Assembly (NCBI GenBank): GCA_024291935.2
Contig: CM044306.1
Span: forward strand, 9,458,501-9,522,500
From: Okapia johnstoni
Lineage: Eukaryota > Chordata > Mammalia > Artiodactyla > Giraffidae
Reading direction: 5' to 3'
Length of the DNA stretch: 64,000 nt
The position numbers and the translations under genes are program-made. The notes beneath the pieces were generated by a model, which had not been told where the DNA came from, ran no database searches, and saw only the letters and a program-made list of their open reading frames with translations. Numbering within the stretch: the first letter of the stretch is position 1; every line of letters starts with the position of its first letter. Positions 55,356-64,000 of this stretch are shown piece by piece.

Positions 55356-58300
55356 GTGAGGCTGTAGGGTGTGGGTGCCGGAGCTCCGACTCAGTGATGG
55401 GGATAAGGGCCGAGTCTGGGCGCCCCCGAGTGCTTGTTGACGGCCGGAGGAGAAGGGGCAGAGGCTGAGGCTGAGGAGCTGGGGGACGGAGGCAGCATTT
55501 CTCCTTTTAGTGACCCGGGCGTGTTATCTGCAACTGCGGATAGTAACCCAGCCTCATTCCAACCCCAGAGGAATGTGGATCTGCCTGAGGTTCTGCAGTC
55601 ACATCCTTAAAAAAAAGAACGTGCCAACCCCCAACCCCAGCCTTTGGTTTCTTTGCATCCTCACCTGTCCTTTGAGAGTATCCATTAGAGCTCTAAGCAC
55701 CACCTGGAAGGAGAAGGCAGGGACGCTGCCAGGCCGAGAGTGGGTCTCCACCACCCTGCTTTCTGATCACATTGCCAGGTGGGGGACAATGGCTGAAGAC
55801 TGACACAGCAAGTGGTGGCTTTCCTTGAAAAGTCATGAATTTCTTCCTCATGGCCTTGTCTTCATATACCTGATAGCTCAGTTGGTAAAGAATCCGCCTG
55901 CAATGCGGGCGACCTGGGTTCGATCCCTGGGTTGGGAAGATCCGCTGGAGAAGGGAAAGGCTACCCACTCCAGTATTCTAGCCTGGAGAATTCCATGGAC
56001 TGTATAGTCCATGGGGTCACAAAGAGTCGGACACGACTGAGTGACTTTCATTTCATTTCACTTACATATATATGTTTTCAGTGATACACAGGCTCTAGGA
56101 TCTTTGGGATATTTTGTAGGGATACAGAAAATGCTTAGGATTACTGGTGGAAATGTCATTCATCAAACAAGAGGTCCTAGACACCCAGTGCTGGCTTTGA
56201 GCTTCATCAGCACTTTTCGCTAGTCAGCTTTGGGCTGACTTGATACACAAGGCTTTGGGCTGTCTTGGAATATAGTGGAATTGCATAGGGTTTGGGGCAA
56301 AGGAACATCATTCTTGGGTTTTTCTGCTGGCTCAGGCTATAAAGACTCTGCCTGCAATGCAGGAGACCCAGGTTCCACCCATGGATTGGGAAAATACCCT
56401 AGAGAAGGGAATGGCCCCTACTCCAGTATTCTTGCTGTAGAATTCCATGGACAGAGGCAGACTATAGTCCATGGGGTCGCAAAGAGTTGGCCAGGACTGA
56501 CTGACTCACCCTTTCGCACCCACAACAGCATTCTTGTCCTTTGTCTTTTCTTCTCCTCCTCTTCATTCAACCAGCGTTAATCGAGTGCTGCTACTAATCT
56601 GGCCATCTGCTAGGCACTGGGGACACACACACAAATGGCACAGTCTCTGGGTTCCACGAACTCCAAGGCTTTGGGGGGACAGACACGCAAGACCCACTTC
56701 AGTGAGGTTGGCTCTGCAGTACAGGTGTGTCCACAAGATGGATGTGGTGGGTGGGGGCTGGTGGGTGGGGGTGGGTGGGTCGAGGAAAGTTAGGTGAAGT
56801 GACTGAGTCTTGAAGGTCATTGGGGGAGCATCCCAGGCACAGAAGAAGGGAGAAGCTGCCTGGCAGCCAGGACAACACATGTGAAGTGCAACCTTTCCAG
56901 TGTTTGATTGTGTAAGGCTGGTGGGCCCTTTGAGTAGTGGGAGCCAGTGTTGGAGGGTGGAGGATAGGAGGATGGGATGAGCCTGGTGGGGAAGGATCCC
57001 TCTGGAGCGTCATCTATAGGGGAGTGGTGGCGAGATTTGCATTTCATGGTGTTCTAGAAAGAATTCTGGAGGATGGCAGAGCAGGGGATGAACTGGCAAG
57101 GGAGAGATGAATTCCAGGACAGCATTCAAAATGCCAGCGGTCCCAGAAGTGGGGAGAGCCACAGGCCCAGCTCCTGGAGGTACTTTGATGATGGACTGGG
57201 GTGACCCCTCAGGACTGCATGATTCTCAGAATGGAGCGGCGAAGAGAAGCATCTGCAATGAGGCTGAGGGTCCCATTCTGGAGATCGGTCATGCTGCGGC
57301 TGCTGCTGCTGGGGACAGGGTTTGGAAAGAGAAGATTCTAGGGATGAACGGCAGTGAAGGGCCATCAGTTTGGGACACTTCTCATGTGTGGGGCTCATGG
57401 AATCTTTGTGGAGATTGCTGCTGGGAGGTCGGGGCAGGGTTCCCTCCAAGAGTCTAGGACTTGTTGTTTAGTTGCTAAGTCGTGTCCGACTCTTTTGCGT
57501 CCCCACATGGACTGAAGCCCGCCAGGCTCCTCTGTCCATGGGATTTCCCAGGCAAGAATACCGTTTTTCCGGTATTGAATACCATAGGAGTGGGTTGCCA
57601 TTTCCTACTCCAGGGGATCTTCCTCACCCAGAGATCAAACCTGAGTCTCCTGCATTGGCAGGTGAATTATTTACCACTGAGCCACGAGGGAAGCCCTTAG
57701 AGCTTGTAGGTGGCTGAATTTAGGGCATAGAGATCCTTTTTGGGATTGTCTGTGGTTTGAAAATAGGAGCGGAGTAAAACAAGGGGCTGACCCTTTGATG
57801 AGAAGACTGTGCCACCTCCAAGATGGTGCTGTCACCAAACAGCTGCAAGCAGAGAGCACGGTGCAGTGCAGAGTGACGCCGGGAGGTGGCAGCATGGAGC
57901 TGTGGCTCCCCATCTCCCCATGCTCTCCCCGGGATCCTCAGGAGCCCGTTTCCAAATGTCAGGTTGTAAACAGGACAGTAGAATCTCCAGCTGCTGCAGC
58001 TCCCAGGAATCCCACAGGTCTGGCTGAGCCCTCTCATTTGCAAACGAGTCAGCTTAACATAGTGTCTTCTAGAATCCTGGAGGTCAGAGTTCCAAGTTAA
58101 GTGAAGTGAAATGAAGTGAAAGTCGCTCAGTTGTGTCCGACTCTTTGAGACCCCATGGACTATACAGTCCACGGAATTCTCCAGGCCAGAATACTGGAGT
58201 GGGTAGCCTTTCCCTTCTCCAGGGGATCTGTCCAACCCAGGGATCGAACCCAGGTCTCCCGCATTGCAGGCGGATTCTGTACAGTCCGAGCCACCAGGGA

Positions 58301-60158
58301 AGCCCTAGATACATGAAGGGGATGTTCATTCAAGGGCTGTCATGTCGCGTCATCCAGAGACCCCTCCTAGAGGTGCCAGATTTCTCCCACACAGCCTCCA
58401 TCTTGCCAGGCCCTCAAATTATTGCTATTTTTGTTATCTTTATTTCCATGATGGTCACTGCAGTTAACAGAGGGCAGGGGCTCTTTCTGACACTTCACTG
58501 CGGATCTCAGAGTTCACCAAGGGCCAATGCAGCACATCTGGTAGAGAGATGTGGCTTCTCGGATGGCGCTAGTGGTAAAGAATCCACCTGTCAATGCAGG
58601 AGACGCAAGAGACGCAGGTTCAGTCCCTGCATCTGGAAGATCCCCTGGAGAAGGAAATGGCAACCCACTCTAGTATTCTTGCCTGGGGAATTTCATGGAC
58701 AGAGGAGCCTGGTGGGATATAGTCCATGGAGTCGCAAAGAGTCAGACACGACTGAGCCCAGAGCACAACAGTAGTGCAACACATCTGAGTGAGAGCAGGC
58801 GAGTCAGGGAGCCCAGTCCCTCTAGCAGAAGAAGAGAGAAGAGTTCCTGGTTCCGAGAGCTCTGGCTTTCACAGTGATGTCTTTACTCCCTTAGGGATGA
58901 AGAAGAGCATGAAAAATACAGCCCCAGGCAGGACGAGGAAGCCCCTGCTTCTCGGTGCCTCCGCTGCTGTGACCCTGGTACTCCTGTGTACCAGGCCATC
59001 CCGGTGCCCCAGATCAACATCACCATCCTGAAAGGTCAGGCCCAGAGACCAGCCGAGGACACCTTCCCCTGAGGAGGGCAGGGGGCGCTGCCCTGTCCTG
59101 ATTGGAGGGCGGGGCAGAAGATGGAGTTAGGGAGGAGGAGGGGGCAGGGGCAGATGACTCCCTTGGGGCACTGAGCAGAGGCATGCTGTCATCTAGGAGG
59201 GAGGAGGGAATTCTATTTCTGACTCTCTGGCCCCCTTCCAAGAGGAGAGGTTGGGGACAGGACCATGGGAGAAGAAGCCTCAGGGCAGCTCTGGGTCTCA
59301 CCCTACCTGCATTTGCACCGCAAGCCTCAGGGTCATGGTCCTGCGAGCAGCACATCACCTTGCACAGCTTGGCACAACTGAATCGGGAAGCCAAGAGGCC
59401 CAGGTCCTACATTCCCGGGGCCCAGTGTCTGCAGTTCATCTGCTGCAAGGGAGCCGTGGGCCTGGCCGCTGCTCCTGTTGCTTTTGCATAAACACTTTAC
59501 TTTGCAGGGATTTTCCAGAAGGAAGAAAAAAAAATTGATTGCTTCTGTATGAAAACAGAATAATCCTTGAGATTGCTTGACTCCGTATGTTTTCCCGTCC
59601 TGTTTAGGTGAGAAGGGCGACCGGGGAGACCGGGGCCTGCAAGGCAAATACGGCAAAACAGGGTCTGTGGGCGCCAGGGGCCACATGGGACCCAAAGGGC
59701 AGAAAGGGTCCATGGGGGCCCCCGGGGACCGCTGCAAGAACCACTACGCCGCCTTCTCCGTGGGCCGGAAGAAGCCCCTGCACAGCAACGACTACTACCA
59801 GACGGTGATCTTTGACACGGAGTTCGTGAACCTCTACGGCCACTTCAACATGTTCACGGGGAAATTCTACTGCTACGTGCCGGGCATCTACTTCTTCAGC
59901 CTCAACGTGCACACCTGGAACCAGAAGGAGACGTATCTGCACATCATGAAGAACGCGGAGGAGGTGGTGATCCTGTACGCCCAGGTGAGCGACCGCAGCA
60001 TCATGCAGAGTCAGAGCCTGATGCTGGAGCTACGGGACCAGGACGAGGTGTGGGTGCGCCTCTTCAAGGGCGAGCGTGAGAATGCCATCTTCAGCGACGA
60101 GTTTGACACCTACATCACCTTCAGCGGCTACCTGGTCAAGCCAGCCAACGAGCCCTAG
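55207..60158 (+). CDS. C1QTNF1: C1QTNF1 (CTRP1), complete coding region, three exons
   Basis: Secreted adiponectin-like hormone that forms trimers through a collagen stalk and C1q head; known roles include glucose metabolism, aldosterone release and inhibition of collagen-induced platelet activation (established knowledge). Exons 55207-55355, 58895-59034 and 59608-60158 join to 279 codons plus TAG; human is 281 from memory. Residues 1-25 are a signal peptide ([19 protein letters not shown] core). A variable region follows, with CLRCCDPG cysteines and an N-glycosylation sequon at N91 (NITI). Residues 97-138 form fourteen uninterrupted Gly-X-Y triplets, containing an RGD, and 139-279 the C1q domain ([12 protein letters not shown] to [11 protein letters not shown]). 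Junction phases are consistent and no damage is seen. An upstream in-frame ATG (55063) lies before the acceptor and is not used in the spliced model. Confidence 0.98.
55867..56062 (+). mobile_element. Bov-tA SINE
   Basis: 'cctgatagctcagttggtaa' to 'ggacacgactgagtgacttt' with a CATTT repeat tail; close to consensus. Confidence 0.92.
56316..56512 (+). mobile_element. Bov-tA SINE
   Basis: Diverged copy: 'ctgctggctcaggctataaa' to 'gagttggccaggactgactg'. Confidence 0.85.
57464..57698 (-). mobile_element. Bov-tA SINE with a fold-back insertion
   Basis: Inverted copy from 'gttgtttagttgctaagtcg' to 'gagccacgagggaagccc'. About 26 extra bases at 57561-57586 interrupt the usual 'aagaatactggagtggg', forming the hairpin AATACCG-6-CGGTATT. 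Confidence 0.9.
58098..58306 (-). mobile_element. Bov-tA SINE
   Basis: GAAGT repeat tail, 'agtcgctcagttgtgtccga' and terminal 'gagccaccagggaagccc'; near consensus. Confidence 0.92.
58552..58767 (+). mobile_element. Bov-tA SINE
   Basis: 'ggcttctcggatggcgctag' to 'cagacacgactgagccc'. TGCAGCACATCTG (about 58528) and TGCAACACATCTG (about 58776) mark the target duplication. It ends about 130 bases before the next exon's acceptor. Confidence 0.92.
58895..59034 (+). CDS. C1QTNF1: C1QTNF1 second coding exon
   Basis: Acceptor 'tttactcccttag' ends at 58894, donor AAAG|GTCAGG at 59034. 140 bases (1 + 46 codons + 1). Encodes an acidic stretch [15 protein letters not shown], the CLRCCDPG cluster and the NITI sequon just before the collagen stalk. 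Confidence 0.96.
59035..59607 (+). other. C1QTNF1: C1QTNF1 intron 3
   Basis: 573 bases, donor GTCAGG, acceptor 'cccgtcctgtttag'. No repeat recognised. Confidence 0.93.
59608..60158 (+). CDS. C1QTNF1: C1QTNF1 last coding exon (collagen stalk and C1q domain)
   Basis: Starts with the last two bases of a split Gly codon, then [18 protein letters not shown] and the rest of the 14-triplet stalk, then the C1q head from C139. TAG is at 60156-60158. Very GC-rich at third positions, with an antisense open frame that is only a shadow. Confidence 0.98.
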
Positions 60159-61215
60159 CCAGCTGCCAGCCTCCATCGCCACAGGCTCACCTCCCCGTTT
60201 CCCTGTGCCCCGCCCTGCTCCGCTGGACCTCTTCCCCCACCATCTGGAACTTCCCTCACCCACTCCTGGGCAGCCCCTCCTGCCCTCGGGTTTCCCAGGC
60301 CCCCCACGCCCCCCTGCTTTGGCATTCGACATGACGCTCCTCACGGGAGCGGGAAGCAACATCGGCTGGGTGGTCCCAAGCTTTGCTGTGTCCGCACGTG
60401 CAATCACCAGGCGGGTGTGCCTATGGGAGTTCCCCTCTGTGTACACATCCTTGAGTGAGACCCTCCCCCGACGTGCCCCATGACAATGACGTGCCAGGGT
60501 GTCCCAGAGCAAGCCACCCTTGCTCCAGTTGCTGGGAATAATTAAGCCAGTTCTAAAGGTTGTGAAAGGAGCAAAGTAAACCATAAAAAGAGAGGGAGGC
60601 AGATGTTATTTTTGTCTCCGGCCAGCCCCGCTGGCTCCCAGGAGGGCCGTCTACGCCTCAGGCGGCGGAAGGCTTCTGGTAAGACAAGATCTAAAGTGGA
60701 TGCCGAGGGTATCCACTAAAGAGGAAACCACTGGCTTAATGTTTTAGGCCACATGCTAACCTTCTTAGGGGACAGCTGGACTGATGTCCATGTCCCATGG
60801 ACATTCCTGTGGCCTCGCCCAGGGGCTCAGCTAGTCTTTCTGAGCCACAACAGTGAGGGGGTTCGAACTGGGCAGCAAGTGTCAGCTCCTCAGAGGGACA
60901 GCCATGTCCTCGGCTTCAGCCTCTGGTTGGGGGAACAGTCTGCTCACTGGAACCTGTGGGCTCCTGGCAGCAGGTGGTTCTCTGAGGAGCAAAGCTCAGT
61001 ACAACCCAGACAAGCCATGCATCCTTGCATGGCTCTGTTCACTGCTCCCCCCCGCCACCCTGGCATCCTGGGTAGGGCTTCCATGCCTGTCACCCTGGCA
61101 CAGGCTTTCTGTCCCTCTTCTCCAACGGGTCAGCTAAGGAAGGCTCAAGGGACTTTGATTTTGTAGCAGCTGTCATGGTTGCACAATATTTTCAATAAAA
61201 CCTACTCACACACCA
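60159..61215 (+). other. C1QTNF1: C1QTNF1 3' UTR
   Basis: Runs to shortly after AATAAA at 61194-61199. A second signal (ATTAAA at 61781-61786, followed by GTGTGTTT) could extend it by about 600 bases. Ends inferred, not observed. Confidence 0.65.
61194..61199 (+). terminator. C1QTNF1: C1QTNF1 polyadenylation signal AATAAA
   Basis: AATAAA in context ttttcAATAAAacctac, about 1.04 kb after the stop codon; the first canonical signal downstream. Confidence 0.7.
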
Positions 61216-61780
61216 TCTCAGAGTCCTACACCCCAGAGGGTTAAGCATTCAGCCTGCCAGGACCCTCCCCTGGGGCCTCGTTGACCGTCAGCCTAAGACC
61301 ATGCAGGAGGGGGCTTTCCTGGGCCCCAGAGCAGGGGAGAGCTGGAAGGGACTGGAAGGTTCCCCCCCCAGCCTGTCTCCGGAGCTCCTGCACAGCTTAG
61401 CTTCTGAAAGAGGGCATGCCCCCACCACCGGTGTCAGAGCCTCTGCTCTGAGCGGGGTGTGGGAGCGCTGCCTGGATTGGTGCTCTAGTTCTTGGCTGAC
61501 TTTGGCCAGGCAGCCCTCCCTCACTTCCCTACATCAACCCCCAGGGCTGGGGTCACCCCGCCTGTTTGGGCCCTAGGCCCGACAGGAGGCTTCCTGCTCA
61601 CCATCTGGTAAACGCCGATCTTGACCAATCCCTCTGGCTTCACTGGGCCTGGCTGTGGGGTCTGGGGTCCCCACATCCCTCCCTCTGCTGGTCAGACTTT
61701 AAAAACTATGTTTCTGTTTCTGCTGGTGAGCAGGGTGCCCGCCTGCTGCTTTGTGCTGCCTTGGTGCTCTTCCAGAAAAC

Positions 61781-61786
61781 ATTAAA
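61781..61786 (+). terminator. C1QTNF1: Possible distal polyadenylation signal ATTAAA
   Basis: ATTAAA followed within about 15 bases by a GU-rich stretch (ttgtgtgtttc). Candidate alternative end of C1QTNF1. Confidence 0.4.
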
Positions 61787-61857
61787 CTCGGAATTGTGTG
61801 TTTCAGCATCACAGCCTCATAATTTTTGGTCCTTGAGCCAAATCCTCCTCCTTTCTT

Positions 61858-62071
61858 TCTTTCTTTTTTTAAAAAATATTTAGTTATTTGGCTGCATCAG
61901 GTCTTAGCTGGACACATGGGATCCTGTGTTGCAGCGTACAGACTCTCACTTGTAGCACTGGGCCTAGTTGCTCTGAAATATGTGGCATCCTAGTTCCCTG
62001 ACCAGGGATGGAACCAACATCCCCTGAGTTACAAGCCAGATTCTTATCCACTGGACCACCAGGGGAGTCCC
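61858..62071 (-). mobile_element. CHR-type SINE
   Basis: TTTCTTTC tail, 'ggctgcatcaggtcttagct', 'gggatggaaccaacatcccc' and terminal 'ccaccaggggagtccc'. Confidence 0.86.
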
Positions 62072-62309
62072 ATCCTCCTCTTTTCTATCCCCTCCCTTCC
62101 CCCGCCGGAATCCCTCCTATTGTCCATTGGCAGCCTGGGAGCCTTTAGCTCGGAATCTGGGAATATGAGTATCCAGTGGCCATAGGCTGGGCCATGAACT
62201 GCCTCATTTTTCACAGGAATGCATTTCACAGCTGGACGAGGCCCCATTGGACGCCCGGTAGGGGAGCAGCCTTCCTTGCTTTTTTCAGCTTCCAGTGGCC
62301 CCAGGTGTT

Positions 62310-62575
62310 CTATGGCTTGTGGCCACCTTGCTCCTGTTCCTGCCTACCTGTCTTCACGTGGCCTTCTTTCCCGAATCTTTTAATTCTCCCCCTCCCTTCT
62401 CTCCCAGTTGTTGGAATTAGGGGCCAGCCTAATTCCTTCCTCTTGAGATCCTTGCCTTGATTACATCTGCAGAGATCCTATTTCCAAATAAGGTCACGTT
62501 CACAGGTATCGGGTGTCAGGACCTGGATCTATCTTTTGGAAGGATGCAATTCAACCTACTACAGCAGGTTGCAGG
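62310..62575 (-). mobile_element. MaLR (MLT1-like) LTR fragment, inverted
   Basis: 'tcctatttccaaataaggtc', 'cacaggtatcgggtgtcagg' and 'aggatgcaattcaacctact' fit an inverted MaLR LTR end; subfamily not assigned. Confidence 0.55.
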
Positions 62576-63607
62576 CTTGAATACACCCACTGACAGCACC
62601 TTTTATGCCTGAGTGGTGAAGAGCAGATGTTTCTTCTCTCCCCATTGCTTGCCAACTGGGTTAGTGGCCAGTGCCCTTATCAGACTGCCAGCAGGCAGTA
62701 CTGAAGCTGCCTTGGTCCCCCTGGTGCCAGCAGGCTGGCAAACAGCTGCTGTCCTCCCTTTGCCTGGTTCTGGAGCAGGCCTGTGTGGCCGTACTCAGTC
62801 TTGGGCTGGGGCCAGACCGGAGCAGGCGGACACTGCAATCTTGCTCCCTGCAGGACAAAGAGCGGGCCCCACCTCCACACAGCTGAGGCCACTGGACAGA
62901 GGATGCAGCTGGGAGCAGGGGCTGAGCGCATTTCCCAAAGGTGCAAGTCGGCTTGAGGCAGGAGCCCACTGCCCGTCCTCTCTCCAGGGACAGTCGCGTG
63001 GAGCATGTCATGCCTGTTCCACGGCCGGCCACGCTGATATGGGAGAGGAGGCAGGCTTTGCTCTGGAGCCCACCCGATCCCCTTTCATTGTCTCTCACTC
63101 TTTAAGCTCTTCCACACCCGATCTTCCAGTCCATTCTGGCTGGCATTCCCACTCTGCTTGTCCTCTCTCCAGATAGATCCCCTGCTCCTGCTCTGTGCTA
63201 GCCCAGGTGCCAAGTGCTGGGGCATGGTGACAAAAAAGACACAGTACTTGCTTCTAGAGGACTTTTCTAGGACTTTAACTGTGGAGTGACATGGATGCCA
63301 CCTTCTCAGAAGAGCAGCACGCGTGGCACCTAGTTACCAGCTCTGCCTGTCTCCCATCCCATGCAGTCTACCTTGCAGGGGCTTCTTTCCCCATGTCTTG
63401 ACCCTGGCCACTGAGAAATTGGCTAACCGTCCCTGGAAAAGGTCTGATAAACTCAGCTGCAATACAAATATTAGTGTTTTCCCAAAAGGACTTAGAAACG
63501 GCTGATGACTCAGCCAAAGGAAAGAACTGCTTGTGTTAGGGCTTTCAGGAGTCTTTGTAGCCAGGGATGGGAGCAGAGAGAGGGCATACCCAATCCTATG
63601 GGGGTTA

Positions 63608-63650
63608 GAGAGAGAGAAAGAGAGTGTGTGTGTGTGCATGTGTGCGTGCG
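63608..63650. repeat. GA/GT microsatellite
   Basis: GAGAGAGAGAAAGAGA followed by GTGTGTGTGTGTG and decayed GT repeats. Confidence 0.9.
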
Positions 63651-63736
63651 CTCAAGGATAATTTTCAGTGGAGTTCATTATGGGAACGCAATGGTATGAT
63701 GGAAAGTTAGTTTTACTGGGCCATAGTAATAAGACT

Positions 63737-64000
63737 GGGATAAAATGATTTTCTTGCCCAAATCATGAAAAAAGCAGCAGGTTACAGAAAATAGTAAATA
63801 AAACAAGATACCTCCATATGCAAAATAGTAGAACTGTCTCTCAACCTCATACCATATACAAACATTAACTCAACATGGATCAGTGACCTAAATACAAGAA
63901 CTAAAAGTATAAGACTCTTAGGAAAAAAAACACAAGCCTAGGTGTTAATCATCATGACCTGTATTAGGCAATAGTTTCCTACCTATGACACCAGAAACAC
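63737..64000 (+). mobile_element. L1 ORF2 fragment, cut by window edge
   Basis: 'caacctcataccatatacaa', 'ttaactcaacatggatcagt' and 'gcaatagtttcctacctatg' with 'gacaccagaaacac' match the region before the L1 ORF2 C terminus in sense orientation; frames are broken. Confidence 0.75.

Larger units (their letters stand above)
55356..58894 (+). other. C1QTNF1: C1QTNF1 intron 2
   Basis: 3.5 kb with five Bov-tA SINEs. The rest is single-copy sequence with no recognised feature. Confidence 0.9.
61216..64000. other. Downstream intergenic flank
   Basis: Contains CHR, MaLR and L1 fragments and a GA/GT microsatellite at about 63608-63650. The next gene (ENGASE in the human order) is not visible. Confidence 0.65.

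Noticed and set aside
55063..55359. Longer C1QTNF1 start at 55063
   Set aside because: The extra residues lie upstream of a clear acceptor (55189) and do not look like a signal peptide; ATG 55207 matches the known N terminus.
59604..59942. Minus-strand 112-codon frame
   Set aside because: Antisense shadow of the C1QTNF1 C1q-domain exon.
63590..63700. Possible regulatory GT array near the right end
   Set aside because: Simple GA/GT microsatellite with no nearby gene or motif.
1..64000. An undescribed multi-gene system, CRISPR-like array or viral cluster
   Set aside because: Direct repeats found are minisatellites, local duplications or SINEs. All genuine coding exons belong to three known vertebrate genes. 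I saw no retroviral gag/pol/env frames, only LTR fragments.

Overview
The window is nuclear DNA of a bovid ruminant (cattle, sheep or goat type; the sequence does not let me choose between them). Three spliced vertebrate genes lie in the order LGALS3BP - CANT1 - C1QTNF1, as I remember it from human 17q25. The spaces between exons are packed with ruminant repeats: BovB LINEs, Bov-tA SINEs derived from BovB plus a tRNA-like head, CHR-type tRNA-Glu-like SINEs, and one 3' end resembling the ruminant L1. Older mammalian repeats (MIR, L1M, Tigger, MaLR LTRs) lie beneath them. There is no bacterial operon, CRISPR array, tRNA or rRNA gene. Most long open frames are chance frames, repeat-derived frames or antisense shadows. 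|| Layout. Bases 1-6675, minus strand: 5' half of LGALS3BP. Visible are non-coding exon 1 (about 6537-6670), the signal-peptide exon (4528-4603), two exons that together encode the SRCR domain (3297-3488 and 2477-2608) and the start of the BTB exon (1-179). The gene runs off the left edge. Bases about 6.7-13.4 kb: intergenic, mostly nested MIR/BovB/CHR and L1/Tigger remnants. Bases about 13.4-29.4 kb, minus strand: complete CANT1, with coding exons at 18437-19067, 16467-16670 and 15360-15730 (401 residues), a 1.9-kb 3' UTR and a CpG-rich promoter/exon 1 near 29.16-29.45 kb. Bases about 29.5-38.1 kb: intergenic, with a dense SINE/BovB cluster at 29.6-33.1 kb. Bases about 38.2 kb to 61.2 kb, plus strand: C1QTNF1, with a CpG-rich candidate promoter at 38.2-38.85 kb, a long first intron, and coding exons at 55207-55355, 58895-59034 and 59608-60158 (279 residues). 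Bases about 61.2-64 kb: downstream intergenic DNA ending in an L1 fragment. || All coding exon junctions are phase-consistent and use GT/AG sites, so the models are strong. The genes do not form one pathway. LGALS3BP is a secreted scavenger-type glycoprotein, CANT1 is an ER/Golgi calcium-dependent nucleotidase needed for proteoglycan synthesis, and C1QTNF1 (CTRP1) is a secreted collagen/C1q-domain hormone. || I found no convincing undescribed biological system. The more unusual signals are structural: an exact 49-bp duplication inside a minisatellite just inside CANT1 intron 1, a 33-bp CpG-island sequence shared with an oddly interrupted BovB copy 1.6 kb away, an 82-bp exact duplication inside another BovB, and several clean nested insertions with target-site duplications.
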